A model generated the notes under the pieces. It was not told the origin of the DNA. It was given only the letters and a program-made list of their open reading frames with translations, and made no database searches. Shown piece by piece: positions 54,519 to 64,000 of a stretch of DNA of 64,000 nt (the stretch's first letter is position 1; every line of letters starts with the position of its first letter). This stretch comes from Thermosipho japonicus. Lineage in GTDB: Bacteria > Thermotogota > Thermotogae > Thermotogales > Fervidobacteriaceae. Both the position numbers and the translations under genes were made by a program. The stretch covers positions 124,001 through 188,000 of the forward strand of contig NZ_JACHEX010000005.1 in NCBI RefSeq assembly GCF_014201655.1, given 5' to 3'.

Positions 54519-55822
54519 CATACAACGAATTTAAAGAAAAATTATTTTCTATTGCAAAAGAAAAAGGATTTGAAGCTCAGATTGATCTATCGGAAAGTTC
54601 AGAATTTTCACTAAGATATGCTAATAATGATATAGATCAATATACTGACGCTTCAAAATTTTCAGTTTCTATAAAGATTTTGAAGGATGGAAAGATAGGA
54701 AGAGTTTATACTGAACAACTAGAAAATCCAGAAAAATTATTTGAAGAAGCCCTAAAAAACTGGGAGTTAACAGATAGTGAAGATGAAGAATTTTTCTATA
54801 ATGGAAGTGGCAAATACATTGAAATGGATCTTTACAATGGAAGTTTTGAAAAAACAAGCGTTTCAGAAAAAATAGAATTTGTCAAAAAGCTATATAACAG
54901 TGCAAAATGTGATGATAGAATAGTCATGGTTCCATATGCAATCTACAATAATTTCAAAGTTTCCAAAAAAATTTCAAATACTTTAGGGCTTGATGTTTCA
55001 ACAACTGCAGATGGTGGATACAGCTATGCAATGGCAGTATCGAAAGACGAATCAACACATTCTGGATTATGGATGGATGTTGGAACTAAATTCTCTGACC
55101 TTGATCCAGAAAAAATTGGAAAAACTGCTTGTCAAAATGCACTAAGTTTACTTGGTTCAAAATCTGTTAAAAGCGGTAAGTACAGAGTAATAATCAAAAA
55201 TACCGCTTTTGAAGATATGCTCAGCCTTCTCATTAGCATGATTTCGGCAGAAAACGTTCAAAAAAATATGTCCCCATTAAAGGGAAAACAAAACCAAAAG
55301 ATCGCAAGTACAATTTTAAATATTAAAGATGTTCCTTACTACAAAAACAGTATTTCGAATAGACCTTTCGACGATGAAGGGGTTCCAACAAAAGAAACAC
55401 CAATAATAGAAAATGGAATATTAAAGAGTTTCCTATACGATTTAAAAACTGCAAAAAAAGATAACACTGAACCAACTGGAAATTCCCTTGGTGGTTCAAT
55501 TAGGCCAATAAATTTACTTATAGAAAGTGGAGAATATGACTTTGAAAACCTCCTAAAAAAATTAGATGATGGAATAGTAATTATAGGTGTAGATGGAATG
55601 CATTCAGGTGCAAATCCAATATCTGGAAATTTCTCACTCGGTGCAAGAGGCTATAGAGTAATTAATGGAGAAATCTCCCATCCTATAGAACAAATAACCA
55701 TCTCTGGAAATTTCTTACAACTATTGGAAAAAGTTGAAGCAGTTGGAAATGACTCAAAAATCTTCTATGGAATAATAACCCCAAGTATTTTAATAAGTGA
55801 ACTCGATATTGCTGGTGAATAA
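54515..55822 (+). CDS. tldE: TldD/TldE partner protein (PmbA)
   Basis: Non-metal-binding partner of TldD, 435 residues. It has no HExxH motif, as expected for TldE, and shows RPFDDEGVPTKETPIIENGIL near 286-306, NSLGGSIRPINLLIESGE near 326 and GVDGMHSGANPISGNFSLGARGY (split, about 360-382). Start ATG 54515 overlaps the tldD stop; a longer upstream frame lacks an SD. A hairpin (AAAAGCGGTA 55169-55178 with TACCGCTTTT 55201-55210) lies within it. Ends the mrnC operon at a terminator. Confidence 0.92.
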   Translation: MTYNEFKEKLFSIAKEKGFEAQIDLSESSEFSLRYANNDIDQYTDASKFSVSIKILKDGKIGRVYTEQLENPEKLFEEALKNWELTDSEDEEFFYNGSGKYIEMDLYNGSFEKTSVSEKIEFVKKLYNSAKCDDRIVMVPYAIYNNFKVSKKISNTLGLDVSTTADGGYSYAMAVSKDESTHSGLWMDVGTKFSDLDPEKIGKTACQNALSLLGSKSVKSGKYRVIIKNTAFEDMLSLLISMISAENVQKNMSPLKGKQNQKIASTILNIKDVPYYKNSISNRPFDDEGVPTKETPIIENGILKSFLYDLKTAKKDNTEPTGNSLGGSIRPINLLIESGEYDFENLLKKLDDGIVIIGVDGMHSGANPISGNFSLGARGYRVINGEISHPIEQITISGNFLQLLEKVEAVGNDSKIFYGIITPSILISELDIAGE

Positions 55823-55850
55823 GGCGGATTTCTCTCCGCCTTTTTTATTT
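55821..55850 (+). terminator. Terminator after tldE
   Basis: AAGGCGGA (55821-55828) with TCCGCCTT (55835-55842), 6-base loop, T6 tail. It includes the last base of the tldE stop region. Confidence 0.9.
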
Positions 55851-55910
55851 ACAAAAAACAAAAATTAGATTAAAATTAAGTTGTACCTTTAGAAATAGGG
55901 AGGGGAAAAA

Positions 55911-56987
55911 GTGGATTTCCCTAGGTTGTTTGTTAATCTTGAAAAAATTAGAGAAAATGCAGAAAAACTACTTGAAACACTCTCAAAACTTAAAATTGAG
56001 CTTGTTGCCGTAACTAAACTAACTTTAGGTGACCCAATTATTGCTAAAACACTTAAAGAAGTTGGAATAGTAAAGATAGGTGAATCAAGATTAAAAAATA
56101 TAAAAAAAATGATGGGAAATAATGTACCTGGACCTTTTCAACTTTTAAGAATCCCTATGCCTTCAGAACTGGAAGAAGCAGTATTTTTAACGGACGAAAT
56201 ACTAATTTCTGAAGAAAAAGTAGCTTATATCATTGATGAAATTGCAAAAAAGTATGATAAAAACATTGAATTGATCTACATGATAGATGTCGGAGACTTA
56301 AGAGAAGGTATTTGGTATGAAAAAGCCGCTTATACAATAGAAAAAGTAGCTAAAAAGTTAAAAATGGCTAAAATTGTTGGAATAGGGACAAATGTTGGAT
56401 GCTTTGGTGGCGTTTTACCAACGAAAGAAAATTTAAATATTCTCGTAGAAATAAAAGATTATCTTGATGACAAACTAAACACAAATCTTAAAATTTCTGG
56501 AGGAAGTACCGTAACTTTATCACTTATAGAAAACAATGAACTACCTACTAAAATAAATCAATTTAGAATAGGCGAAGGGCTATTACTGGGGACTGATGCA
56601 ACTGGAAATAGAGACATTCCATACCTTTCACAAGATACAGTGATCTTAGAAGCTGAAGTAATTGAAGTTGATTATAAACCATCTGTTCCTGTGGGAAAAA
56701 TTGGAAGAGATTCTATGGGAAGAATTCCACATTTTGAGGATTTTGGATGGAGAAATAGAATAATATTAGCAATTGGTGAGCAAGATATTGATCCTTCTGG
56801 ACTTAAGCCATTCGATAAAAAATTAAAAGTACTACACGCATCAAGTGACCATACCATAATAGATTACACAGATTCTAATAAAAAATATTCTATTGGAGAC
56901 ACCTTAAAATTTCATCTTTCTTATGGTGCAGCACTTAGGGCTTTTACTAGTCCTTTTGTCAAAAAAGAGTATATAAAAAATGCCTGA
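55911..56987 (+). CDS. PLP-dependent amino-acid racemase, ornithine/lysine racemase-like
   Basis: A 358-residue protein of the alanine-racemase fold type III group. The PLP lysine is in LVAVTKLTLGDP near 31-42; GESRLKNIKKM near 57, VGDLREGIWYEK near 128 and SGGSTVTLSLIENNELPTK near 200-218 follow, then a C-terminal beta domain with GRDSMGRIPHFEDFGWRNR near 266. I associate it with Orr-type racemases and a lysine racemase described in Thermotoga; D-lysine occurs in Thermotoga peptidoglycan, which gives it a role. GTG start after GGAGGGG. Substrate is inferred. Confidence 0.8.
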   Translation: MDFPRLFVNLEKIRENAEKLLETLSKLKIELVAVTKLTLGDPIIAKTLKEVGIVKIGESRLKNIKKMMGNNVPGPFQLLRIPMPSELEEAVFLTDEILISEEKVAYIIDEIAKKYDKNIELIYMIDVGDLREGIWYEKAAYTIEKVAKKLKMAKIVGIGTNVGCFGGVLPTKENLNILVEIKDYLDDKLNTNLKISGGSTVTLSLIENNELPTKINQFRIGEGLLLGTDATGNRDIPYLSQDTVILEAEVIEVDYKPSVPVGKIGRDSMGRIPHFEDFGWRNRIILAIGEQDIDPSGLKPFDKKLKVLHASSDHTIIDYTDSNKKYSIGDTLKFHLSYGAALRAFTSPFVKKEYIKNA

Positions 56988-57008
56988 CCATATGATCAGG
57001 CATTTTTT
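56975..57008. terminator. Bidirectional terminator between convergent genes
   Basis: AAAAAATGCCTGA (56975-56987) with TCAGGCATTTTTT (56996-57008). It includes the racemase stop codon and ends 3 bases before the convergent recombinase-like stop, so it can serve both strands. Confidence 0.9.
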
Positions 57009-57011
57009 ATT

Positions 57012-58103
57012 TTATATATCATCTAGCTCTAAAAATGCTACTCTCAACTTTCCAGCTAAGAAAATAAAGAAGTTATCGTTTGGTTTTCTTTTCACCTCAT
57101 AACCTAACTTTTCTATATATTCTTGCCATCCATCAAGATTTCTTACTACAAACAATGTATTTAACCTTGAAAATTTATCACCTCTTTTAATATAAGCTGT
57201 TCTTGATACAATATATGCATTTTCTATCTTTCTAACAGGAATTGACAATTTATTAAAAAATTCCAAAACAGGTTCCATATCATCAACAACTTCTATTGAT
57301 AAAATTGTTCTCAAATCTCCACTCTCGGTTATATATCTTGCAATATCCTCAATTGTTTTTGTTGAGCTATATTTAAATAAGTCCATAACATATGGCAATG
57401 AAGGTTGTGCAATAACTTGTCTTGCAACAGCAACATTTCTTAATATCTCAACCGACAATGGCCTTTTCAGACTTATATCAACCTTTTTTTGAAGTCCCCT
57501 TAGCATTAAAGCAAGGTAAGAAGGTTTTACCGCTTCACCATCTCCTGTCGAAATTAAATATTCATCGCTTCCTTCGTATTTTTTCAACCACTTATCAATC
57601 GGTGGTACAATTTCTACTTCATAATTTTCATCTGAGACATACAAATAATTTCCTTTTATATCTGTACCTTTTAGTTTTACAATATCTCCAGATTTCAATC
57701 CCAAAATACCAGCGAGCCCAACTAAAAGCACATACTTTTCGTTGCCATGTTTTGCCATCTTTTCTGCTTCTTCATATAATTTCCAAAAATCTAAATAACT
57801 TATCATTTCATAATCTGCTTTTTTATAAGGAACTTTTAAATCTTCTACAACTTCTGAATAAATTAGTGGATAAAATCTTTGTAAAAAAGCCCTTAATGGA
57901 ACAAAATATTGTCTCCACGCTGTCGATTTGTAATTTTCTTTTATTTTCGAAAGCCATTTCCTAACATTTTCGCTCGTTACATTACCTTCTACAAATTTTA
58001 AAAACGAATCAACCATATTAACATAATTTTTCTTAGTGCTCTCTGATATATTTTGAGTGTTTATATATTCTATAAATCTTTCTAAATCCGAGTTTATATT
58101 CAC
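57012..58103 (-). CDS. Tyrosine-recombinase-fold protein lacking catalytic residues, with extra C-terminal domain
   Basis: A 363-residue protein. Residues 1-90 form a SAM-like core-binding domain (FIEYINTQNISESTKKNYVNM, split, near 10-30). Residues about 98-250 follow the XerC/D catalytic fold, but box I reads AGILGLKSGDIVKL without its Arg, the HxLRH motif reads EILRN, and at the tyrosine position of the GHSS..Y motif the sequence is KYSSTKTIEDI. So the His, one Arg and the nucleophile appear lost. A further domain of about 110 residues (to FLELDDI) is unknown. Start GTG after GGAGGTGG. Probably a DNA-binding protein rather than a recombinase. Confidence 0.65.
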   Translation of the reverse strand: MNINSDLERFIEYINTQNISESTKKNYVNMVDSFLKFVEGNVTSENVRKWLSKIKENYKSTAWRQYFVPLRAFLQRFYPLIYSEVVEDLKVPYKKADYEMISYLDFWKLYEEAEKMAKHGNEKYVLLVGLAGILGLKSGDIVKLKGTDIKGNYLYVSDENYEVEIVPPIDKWLKKYEGSDEYLISTGDGEAVKPSYLALMLRGLQKKVDISLKRPLSVEILRNVAVARQVIAQPSLPYVMDLFKYSSTKTIEDIARYITESGDLRTILSIEVVDDMEPVLEFFNKLSIPVRKIENAYIVSRTAYIKRGDKFSRLNTLFVVRNLDGWQEYIEKLGYEVKRKPNDNFFIFLAGKLRVAFLELDDI

Positions 58104-58235
58104 TCTATATCCACCTCCAAAAAACTAAGAAATTTATTCGTATTTTGATTATAACATAAATTATATTTATTTTTCTTTTAAATAGTCTTACTAAAGTTAC
58201 AATTCGCATTGCGAATTTTTAAATACTTTTACATT

Positions 58236-59243
58236 TTAGTAAATAAAACATGCATCACCTAGTGAGAAAAATCTATACTTCATCCTTACAGCAGTATTAT
58301 AAGCTTCTAGAATAAAATCTTTTCCTGCAAAAGCAGCGACAAGCATTAAAAGTGTAGATTTTGGAAGATGAAAATTCGTTATTATTGCATCTGTCAATTT
58401 AAATTCAAAAGGTGGATAAATAAATATATCAGTTTTTCCATGATAACTTTCTTGATTAGAAAGTCTTGCAATCGTCTCAAGAGTTCTTACACTGGTTGTC
58501 CCAACTGCTATTATTCTTCCTTTATTCTTCCTTATTTCTCTTATCTTTTTAACAGTTTCAGCTGGCACATAGTACCTTTCTGAATGCATTTTATGCTCTC
58601 TTATATCCTCAACCTTTACTGGTCTAAAAGTACCAAGCCCAACGTGTAAAATTAAATCTGCAAATTCCACACCTTTATCCATTAATCTTTCAAGGAGTTC
58701 TTCTGTAAAATGAAGCCCAGCTGTAGGTGCTGCAACCGACCCAGTCTCTTTTGAATACACTGTTTGATATCTTTCAAACGGAACTTGCTGGTTTTTTATA
58801 TATGGTGGTAGTGGTGCATTTCCAAGTTCAAATAATTTATCATCACTGCAATTAAATTCTAAGATTCTTGCTCCTTGCTGTGCGTAATCTTTACATACTA
58901 CTTCTACATCATTAGATAAAATAATTTTTGTTCCTTTTTTAACTTTACTGCCTGGTTTTACCAACGCCTCCCAAACACCTTCACTTATTTTTTCTAGAAG
59001 TAAAATTTCAACTCTGGCTCCCGTTTCTTTTACTCCATATAGCCTTGCAGGAATCACTTTTGTAATATTTCTAACTAGCAAATCTCCAGGCTTTAAATAC
59101 TCAACAATATCTCTAAAAATTTTATGTTCAATTGTTTTTTCTTTTCTATTTAACACCATCAATCTAGAAGAATCTCTCGGATCTGCAGGAGTTTGAGCAA
59201 TCAGCTCCTCTGGTAAGTAATAATCAAAATCGCTAAGCTTCAT
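58236..59243 (-). CDS. queA: S-adenosylmethionine:tRNA ribosyltransferase-isomerase
   Basis: Adds the epoxycyclopentane ring to preQ1 in tRNA, using SAM as ribosyl donor. 335 residues: DYYLPEELIAQTPADPRDSSRLM (split, about 7-29), GDLLVRNITKVIPARLYG near 53-70, AAPTAGLHFTEELLE near 173-187 and GTFRPV near 210 are family motifs. Start ATG after AGAAGGAGG. Its substrate pathway links it to the queuosine precursor transporter and tRNA-Asp genes at 13.3-14.3 kb. It lies downstream of the rpsO terminator and may rely on read-through. Confidence 0.95.
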   Translation of the reverse strand: MKLSDFDYYLPEELIAQTPADPRDSSRLMVLNRKEKTIEHKIFRDIVEYLKPGDLLVRNITKVIPARLYGVKETGARVEILLLEKISEGVWEALVKPGSKVKKGTKIILSNDVEVVCKDYAQQGARILEFNCSDDKLFELGNAPLPPYIKNQQVPFERYQTVYSKETGSVAAPTAGLHFTEELLERLMDKGVEFADLILHVGLGTFRPVKVEDIREHKMHSERYYVPAETVKKIREIRKNKGRIIAVGTTSVRTLETIARLSNQESYHGKTDIFIYPPFEFKLTDAIITNFHLPKSTLLMLVAAFAGKDFILEAYNTAVRMKYRFFSLGDACFIY

Positions 59244-59266
59244 CTATCTTCCTCCTTCTAAAAAAT

Positions 59267-59296
59267 TGGGGAGGTAATTTCACCTCCCCATTTTTT
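59267..59296 (-). terminator. Terminator after rpsO
   Basis: TGGGGAGGT/ACCTCCCCA 9-bp stem at 59267-59290, 6-base loop; the minus-strand tail is AATTTTTTAG. The queA SD follows at once. Confidence 0.85.
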
Positions 59297-59298
59297 AA

Positions 59299-59553
59299 TT
59301 ATTTTCTTAATCCTAATTTTTGAATTACATTCTTGTATGATTCTGGATCTTTGTTTCTTAAATATTTCAAAATTTTTCTTCTTCTTCCAACAAGTTTCAT
59401 AAGTCCTCTTCTTGAGTGATAATCTTTTGGATGTTTTTTCAAGTGCTCTGTTAAGTGTTTAATTCTTGCAGTTAAAAGAGCAATTTGCACTTCTGTACTT
59501 CCAGTGTCACCCTCGTGAATTTGAAATTCCTTAATGATTTCCTCTTTGTTCAT
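59299..59553 (-). CDS. rpsO: Small ribosomal subunit protein S15
   Basis: Binds the 16S rRNA central three-way junction early in 30S assembly. 84 residues: [22 protein letters not shown] near 10-31 and the HxxDxxSRRGL-type stretch [19 protein letters not shown] (about 43-61) are diagnostic. Start ATG 59553 after GGAGGTG; an in-frame GTG 6 codons earlier overlaps the SD. It has its own promoter and a 5' leader with two nearly identical hairpins, and is followed by a terminator. Confidence 0.96.
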   Translation of the reverse strand: MNKEEIIKEFQIHEGDTGSTEVQIALLTARIKHLTEHLKKHPKDYHSRRGLMKLVGRRRKILKYLRNKDPESYKNVIQKLGLRK

Positions 59554-59577
59554 ATCTTTACACCTCCACACTTTATT

Positions 59578-59619
59578 CCCACTACCAAGTAGGGGACTAA
59601 TCCACCTACCGAGTAGGGG
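59578..59619 (-). promoter_or_regulatory. Tandem-hairpin leader of rpsO
   Basis: Two copies of a CCCCTACTYGGTAG motif in the 5' untranslated region (minus strand; 59602-59619 and 59578-59595). Each folds into a 6-7 bp hairpin with CTAC/GTAG at the top, a UCG or UUG loop and a bulged U on the 3' side. They begin at the predicted transcription start and precede the SD. A ribosomal-protein-binding autoregulatory leader is likely but not proven. Confidence 0.6.
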
Positions 59620-59627
59620 TCACATAT

Positions 59628-59656
59628 ATGATACATTAATTTTTTTTAAAAGTCAA
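59628..59656 (-). promoter_or_regulatory. Promoter for rpsO
   Basis: Minus-strand TTGACT (59651-59656), 17-base spacer, TATCAT (59628-59633). The start would fall near 59621, directly before the paired hairpins. Confidence 0.75.
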
Positions 59657-59659
59657 TAT

Positions 59660-61345
59660 TTATATCTCATTTATAGCATTTAAAATTTGCTCCATATTTG
59701 CATCAATTAATATTGCTTCTCTTCCTCTTTCTTTTATTTCTACTTTTCCTTCTTTTAATTTCCTACCCACAGTAATTCTTAGTGGAAATCCTATTAAATC
59801 CGCATCTTTAAACTTAACACCTGGTGATACATTTCTATCGTCAATAATTACATCTACACCTTTATCTAATAAATAACTGTACAACTTTTCAGAAAATTCT
59901 TTTTCTTTTTCCTTTCCAACTACAACAATGTCCACTTCGTATGGTGCAACTGAACGTGGCCAAATTATCCCATCATCATCATGGAGCTGTTCAACTATTG
60001 CACCTAAAGTTCTTGAAATTCCCCAGCCATAACATCCCATAATAAATGACTTCATTTTACCATCTTTATCCATATATTTTACATTCATTGAATCTGAATA
60101 CTTTGTTCCAAGTTTGAATATATGACCTAATTCAATACCTTTTTCTCCTTTCAAAGGTTTGCCACAAACAGGACATGGATCACCAATTTGAACTACTACC
60201 AAATCAGTCCATTCACTAACCTTAAAGTCCCTATCTAAATTTACATTTATATAGTGATAATCTTTTTCCATTCCACCCACGACAAAGTTTTTCATATATT
60301 TAATTCCATAATCTGCCACTATTCTAACTTTATCTGCTCCTACTGGTCCTAAAAATCCTATTGGAACTCCAAACTCTTCAAGAATCTCATTTGCTTCTGC
60401 CATCTGCAAAGATTGATCACCTAAATATGCCTTTAACTTTTCAAAATTAAGTTCTCTATCTCCCGGCACAAGAGCCATAACAAATCCTTCACGTCCTTTA
60501 AAGACTAACGATTTAACTATTTTTCTAATTGGAACGTTTAAAAATTCTGCTACTTGCTCAACAGTTCTTATATTTGGAGTATATACTTTTTCTAATTTTT
60601 TCTCAGCTTCATCATCTTTTTCGTAATCACCTTTGTATGGTACTCTTTCATCACTTCCTGCATACCCACAATCACAATACAAAACATTACTCTCTCCAGT
60701 ATTTGCAAAAGCAACAAATTCATGAGATTCATTTCCACCAATTGCTCCTGTTGCCGCTTCTATTATAGAATATCTTAATCCAATTCTTTCCATTATTTTT
60801 GAATATGCGTTTTTAAATAATTGATAAGTCTCATCCAGTGATTCCCATGAATCATGAAAGCTGTATGCATCTTTCATAATGAATTCTCTTGCACGTAAAA
60901 CACCAAACCTAGGTCTAATTTCATCCCTAAATTTAGTAGTTATCTGATATAAAGAAACTGGAAGCTGTTTATATGAATTTAACTCATTTCTAATCAATTC
61001 AGTAACAAGCTCTTCATGTGTTGGACCTAACGTAAAATCTCTATTGTGCCTGTCTTTTAACTTCATCATTTCAGGGCCATAATCATCCCAGCGCCCACTT
61101 CTTTGCCAGAGTTCTGCAGGCTGAATTATAGGCATAAGTATTTCTTGAGCACCAATTTTATTCATTTCTTCCCTGACGATATTCTCAATTTTCAAAAGAG
61201 TTCTTCTTGCAAGTGGAAGATATGTGTAAACCCCTGCTGCGATCTTTCTAATAAATCCCGCCCTTTGAAGTAATGCTTGACTTGGAATTTCCGCATCTGA
61301 TGGATCTTCCCTGAGTGTTGGTGCATAAAGCCTTGAAAATCTCAT
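59660..61345 (-). CDS. proS: Prolyl-tRNA synthetase, bacterial type
   Basis: Charges tRNA-Pro. About 561 residues: class II motif 1 near 60-75, motif 2 [26 protein letters not shown] (split, about 137-162), the YbaK-like editing insertion (about 225-380, including [22 protein letters not shown], split), and motif 3 [13 protein letters not shown] near 435-447, then the anticodon-binding domain. Start ATG 61345 overlaps the cysS stop by 4 bases; a longer frame is out of reach of the SD GGAGGTGGAGG. Part of gltX-cysS-proS. Confidence 0.96.
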   Translation of the reverse strand: MRFSRLYAPTLREDPSDAEIPSQALLQRAGFIRKIAAGVYTYLPLARRTLLKIENIVREEMNKIGAQEILMPIIQPAELWQRSGRWDDYGPEMMKLKDRHNRDFTLGPTHEELVTELIRNELNSYKQLPVSLYQITTKFRDEIRPRFGVLRAREFIMKDAYSFHDSWESLDETYQLFKNAYSKIMERIGLRYSIIEAATGAIGGNESHEFVAFANTGESNVLYCDCGYAGSDERVPYKGDYEKDDEAEKKLEKVYTPNIRTVEQVAEFLNVPIRKIVKSLVFKGREGFVMALVPGDRELNFEKLKAYLGDQSLQMAEANEILEEFGVPIGFLGPVGADKVRIVADYGIKYMKNFVVGGMEKDYHYINVNLDRDFKVSEWTDLVVVQIGDPCPVCGKPLKGEKGIELGHIFKLGTKYSDSMNVKYMDKDGKMKSFIMGCYGWGISRTLGAIVEQLHDDDGIIWPRSVAPYEVDIVVVGKEKEKEFSEKLYSYLLDKGVDVIIDDRNVSPGVKFKDADLIGFPLRITVGRKLKEGKVEIKERGREAILIDANMEQILNAINEI

Positions 61346-62751
61346 TCCTCCACCTCCAAAATCTCCCACTTTGTGCCATCAGGAGTATCTAATATCTTAA
61401 CATTGGAATTTAATAGTGCATCACGAATCATATCAGCTGCTTCAAAATTCTTAGCTTTTCTAAATTCCTGTCTTACATTTAATATTTCTTCAATTATTTT
61501 ATTTGTATTTTCACTTTCTGAAATTTTCACTCCACCTTCAAATAACCCAAGAACGCTTCCAAAAACTCTTGTAATAAGATGATATCTTTTTAGTGCCTCA
61601 TCATCTTTTCCTTCATCCATTGCTTTATTTAATTCTTTTGAAAGGTCAAATATAAGTGCAATTGCTTTTGGGGTATTAAAATCATCTTCAAGCGCTTCTA
61701 CAAATTTTTGCTCAATATCATTCATATATTCATCACGCTTTGGAACTTTTGGATACGGATACTTTTCTTCAAATCTATTTAGAGTTTTTAATACCTTTAA
61801 AGCAGCTTTTTTATTTTCCATCATAATTTCATCCGAAAATTCTATAGGAGTTCTATAATGCTTTGAAAGTAAAAATAGTTTTACTGCATCTTTTCCATAT
61901 CTTTTAACAGCTTCTCTGACCAAAAATACATTTCCTATAGACTTACTCATTTTATCTCCACGAGTAATTATCATTCCATTATGCATCCAATATCTTGCAA
62001 AAGGCTTCCCAGTCAGCGCTTCACTCTGCGCTTTTTCATCCTCATGATGTGGGAAGATCAAATCTTCTCCACCTGCATGAATATCAAATGTATCTCCCAA
62101 AAGCTTTTGAGACATAACTGAACATTCTATATGCCATCCTGGTCTACCACAACTCCATGGACTATCCCAGCTAGGTTCTCCAGGTTTTACAGCCTTCCAA
62201 AGTGCAAAGTCAAGAGGATCTTTTTTCAATGTATTTACTTCAACTCTTGCACCCGAAATTAAATCTTCAATTTTTTTACCAGAAAGTTCTCCATACCGCT
62301 CAAATTTTTTAACACTAAAATACACATCGCCATTTTCAGCTGTATAGGCATAACCTTTTGAAATTAACTTTTCAACAGCCTCGACAATCTCATTAACATA
62401 ATCGGTTGTTCTTGGATGAAAATTTGCTGCACGTATTCCCAAACTTTGTGCGTCTTTCCAATACTCTGCAATAAATGTATCTGCAACGTCTTTAAAATCA
62501 ACGCCCCATTCATTTGCTTCGTTGATGATTTTATCATCAATATCAGTAAAATTTTGAACCATTATAACCTTATAGCCTCTATATTCTAAAAAACGCCTGA
62601 ATGCATCAAAAACCACCGCAGGTCTTGCATTTCCAATATGTATATAGTTATATACAGTTGGCCCACACACATACATTTTGACAACGCCAGGTTCAATTGT
62701 TTTAAGTTCTTCTTTTTTCCCAGTTTCAGTGTTTGTTATGTAAATAGCCAT
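61342..62751 (-). CDS. cysS: Cysteinyl-tRNA synthetase
   Basis: Charges tRNA-Cys. 469 residues: the HIGH-like motif YIHIGNARP near 36-44, zinc ligands in [10 protein letters not shown] near 26 and [34 protein letters not shown] (split, about 208-240), and the KMSKS loop [10 protein letters not shown] near 267. Upstream gltX ends 6 bases before it and the SD GGGGTGATG lies in the gap. Chains into proS. Confidence 0.97.
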   Translation of the reverse strand: MAIYITNTETGKKEELKTIEPGVVKMYVCGPTVYNYIHIGNARPAVVFDAFRRFLEYRGYKVIMVQNFTDIDDKIINEANEWGVDFKDVADTFIAEYWKDAQSLGIRAANFHPRTTDYVNEIVEAVEKLISKGYAYTAENGDVYFSVKKFERYGELSGKKIEDLISGARVEVNTLKKDPLDFALWKAVKPGEPSWDSPWSCGRPGWHIECSVMSQKLLGDTFDIHAGGEDLIFPHHEDEKAQSEALTGKPFARYWMHNGMIITRGDKMSKSIGNVFLVREAVKRYGKDAVKLFLLSKHYRTPIEFSDEIMMENKKAALKVLKTLNRFEEKYPYPKVPKRDEYMNDIEQKFVEALEDDFNTPKAIALIFDLSKELNKAMDEGKDDEALKRYHLITRVFGSVLGLFEGGVKISESENTNKIIEEILNVRQEFRKAKNFEAADMIRDALLNSNVKILDTPDGTKWEILEVEE

Positions 62752-62757
62752 ACTACA

Positions 62758-64000
62758 TCACCCCAGTTGTTTTTGAATCCTTTTAACAATGTTTTTCTTT
62801 CCTAGAAGATAAACTATATCAATCAATTCTGGACCTTCTTCTCTTCCAGTTAATACAATCCTAAGATTCATATAAAAGTCTTTCCCTTTTACTTTCCCTT
62901 TTTTCATTGCATTTTTAAATGCTTGATAAATATTATTTTCATCCCAATTTTCAATGTTTTCTATTTCTTTTACTAATTCACTATATACTTGTTTTACCTC
63001 ATCTGACAACTCTACTTTAATTTCTGGTTCTACAAAGAAAAATTCTATTAGCTCTGGTATCTGACTTAATTCTTCAACTCTATCCTTAATCGCTCTAAGA
63101 AGTCTTATAAACCACTCTTTTCTTTCATTTATTTCTTCTTCTCTTGCAAACTTTTCCAAGTAAGGCTTTGAAACCTCAAGCATTTCTTCATCACTTAAAT
63201 GTCTGAAATGCTCCGCATTCATCCATTTTAATTTTTGCGGATCAAAAATTGCAGGATTTTTCCCCAATCTATCCAAAGAAAATGCATTAATTAATTCTTC
63301 TAAAGACATAATTTCCTTTCCTTCTGGGTGTGACCATCCAAGAAGTGCTAAAAAGTTTACTACAGCTTGTGGTAAATAACCTCTTTCCTTAAACTCCTCA
63401 ACTGATGTTGCACCATGCCTTTTGCTTAATTTTTTTGCATCAGGTCCAAGAATCATTGAAACATGTCCAAATTCTGGTGGATTCCATCCTAAAGCTTCAT
63501 AAATAGCAAGTTGCTTAACTGTATTTGAAAGATGATCGTCACCTCTTATAACATGTGTAATTTTCATTAAGTAATCGTCAATAACACATGCAAAGTTGTA
63601 TATTGGAACTCCATTACTTCTAATAATCGCAAAGTCTCCTAATGTACCTTCTTTAAATACAACTTGACCTTTTACAATATCATTCAAAACATATTCTTTT
63701 CTTGGCATTTGAAAATATATAGCTGGTTTTAAACCCTTTTCTTCGTATTCCTTTATCCTTTCAGGAGTTGTAAAACTTTCAAGCATTTCACGTGTATAAT
63801 GAGGTGCTTTTCCTTGTGAAAGAAGCTCTTCTCTTAATTTTTCTATCTCTTCAGGATAAGCATAGACTTTGTATGCTTTTCCTTCTTCTACAAGTTTTTG
63901 GGCATATTTGTTGTAAATATCAAGTCTTTCACTCTGTCTATATGGGCCATATTCACCACCAACATCTGGTCCTTCATCCCAATTTAAACCTAACCACTTC
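62758..64000 (-). CDS. gltX: Glutamyl-tRNA synthetase, partial
   Basis: The gene runs off the right edge: the 5' part is missing and about 414 codons to the stop are present. Visible are [16 protein letters not shown] in the part above 63786, [12 protein letters not shown] near 63505-63540, the class I KMSKS-type loop [10 protein letters not shown] near 63412-63441, and the C-terminal helical anticodon-binding region. Some Thermotogales carry two GltX paralogues with different tRNA specificity; which one this is cannot be decided from the fragment. First gene of the gltX-cysS-proS run visible here. Confidence 0.93.
   Translation of the reverse strand, partial: KWLGLNWDEGPDVGGEYGPYRQSERLDIYNKYAQKLVEEGKAYKVYAYPEEIEKLREELLSQGKAPHYTREMLESFTTPERIKEYEEKGLKPAIYFQMPRKEYVLNDIVKGQVVFKEGTLGDFAIIRSNGVPIYNFACVIDDYLMKITHVIRGDDHLSNTVKQLAIYEALGWNPPEFGHVSMILGPDAKKLSKRHGATSVEEFKERGYLPQAVVNFLALLGWSHPEGKEIMSLEELINAFSLDRLGKNPAIFDPQKLKWMNAEHFRHLSDEEMLEVSKPYLEKFAREEEINERKEWFIRLLRAIKDRVEELSQIPELIEFFFVEPEIKVELSDEVKQVYSELVKEIENIENWDENNIYQAFKNAMKKGKVKGKDFYMNLRIVLTGREEGPELIDIVYLLGKKNIVKRIQKQLG

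Noticed and set aside
58200-58218. AATTCGCA/TGCGAATT hairpin as queA terminator
   Set aside because: No T-run follows on the minus strand; recorded only as an unexplained short palindrome.

Overview
The window reads as an AT-rich (roughly one-third G+C) bacterial chromosome from the order Thermotogales, most likely Thermosipho or a close relative. This is inference from gene content, not a database match. Supporting signs are a 60-aa 4Fe-4S ferredoxin with the Thermotoga-type cysteine layout (four ligands plus an extra Cys20/Cys43 pair), a long RecG with an N-terminal extension, a tmRNA tag ANEELALAA close in form to that of Thermotoga, an NupNOPQ-like nucleoside ABC system, and a lysine/ornithine-type PLP racemase. 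No insertion sequence, prophage, CRISPR array, rRNA operon or convincing replication origin is visible. The right edge cuts gltX; no gene is cut at the left edge.

Layout. 0-3.4 kb (minus): dppA-like peptidase, ptb, a degenerate NtrC/Fis-type protein with an attenuator-like leader, and ispD. 3.6-5.2 kb (plus): dnaA, then a ferredoxin whose promoter lies in the dnaA tail. 5.4-12 kb (plus): an unknown membrane protein and a four-gene nucleoside-type ABC importer. 12.2-13.5 kb: a beta-propeller-like protein and two identical tRNA-Asp genes. 13.6-19 kb (minus): clpC-radA-degV-queuosine precursor transporter. 19-24.6 kb: secreted PHP hydrolase, a phosphodiesterase, a class II amidotransferase, corA behind an 18-codon leader ORF, and galM. 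24.6-32.7 kb (minus): threonine aldolase and an LPP20-like protein, each after its own gap, and a compact run ABC ATPase-recG-radical SAM-cysteine hydrolase-flavoprotein-RlmN-like radical SAM. 32.7-38 kb (plus): thiN-dxr, a cobalamin riboswitch with btuF-btuC (no ATPase), a HAD phosphatase and an alternative sigma factor. 38-41.9 kb (minus): tmRNA, tRNA-Leu, and ribD-ribE-ribBA-ribH under an FMN riboswitch. 41.9-50.7 kb (minus): a chemoreceptor, sufCBDSU and groES-groEL with a CIRCE-like operator. 50.8-57 kb: tRNA-Ala, mrnC-HprK-like-tldD-tldE, and a racemase. 57-64 kb (minus): a tyrosine-recombinase-fold protein without its catalytic residues, queA, rpsO with a tandem-hairpin leader, and gltX-cysS-proS.

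How it works together. The content is mostly core metabolism and information processing: isoprenoid steps (ispD, dxr), riboflavin, Fe-S assembly feeding ferredoxin and radical SAM enzymes, proteostasis (clpC, groESL, tmRNA), tRNA charging and queuosine. Packing is tight: many promoters sit inside the 3' ends of the preceding genes, and starts often overlap stops.

The most unusual layer is RNA-level control. Besides the two riboswitches there is a possible ribosome-sensing leader peptide before corA, paired hairpins at the start of the rpsO mRNA, and four strong terminator-like hairpins located inside the 5' parts of coding regions (the NtrC-like gene, radA, btuC, sufS). The first of these has an upstream repeat that could act as an antiterminator. 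Protein-level candidates for new biology are the radical SAM/flavoprotein/hydrolase cluster behind recG, the HPr-kinase-like P-loop protein before tldD/tldE, and the catalytically dead recombinase.
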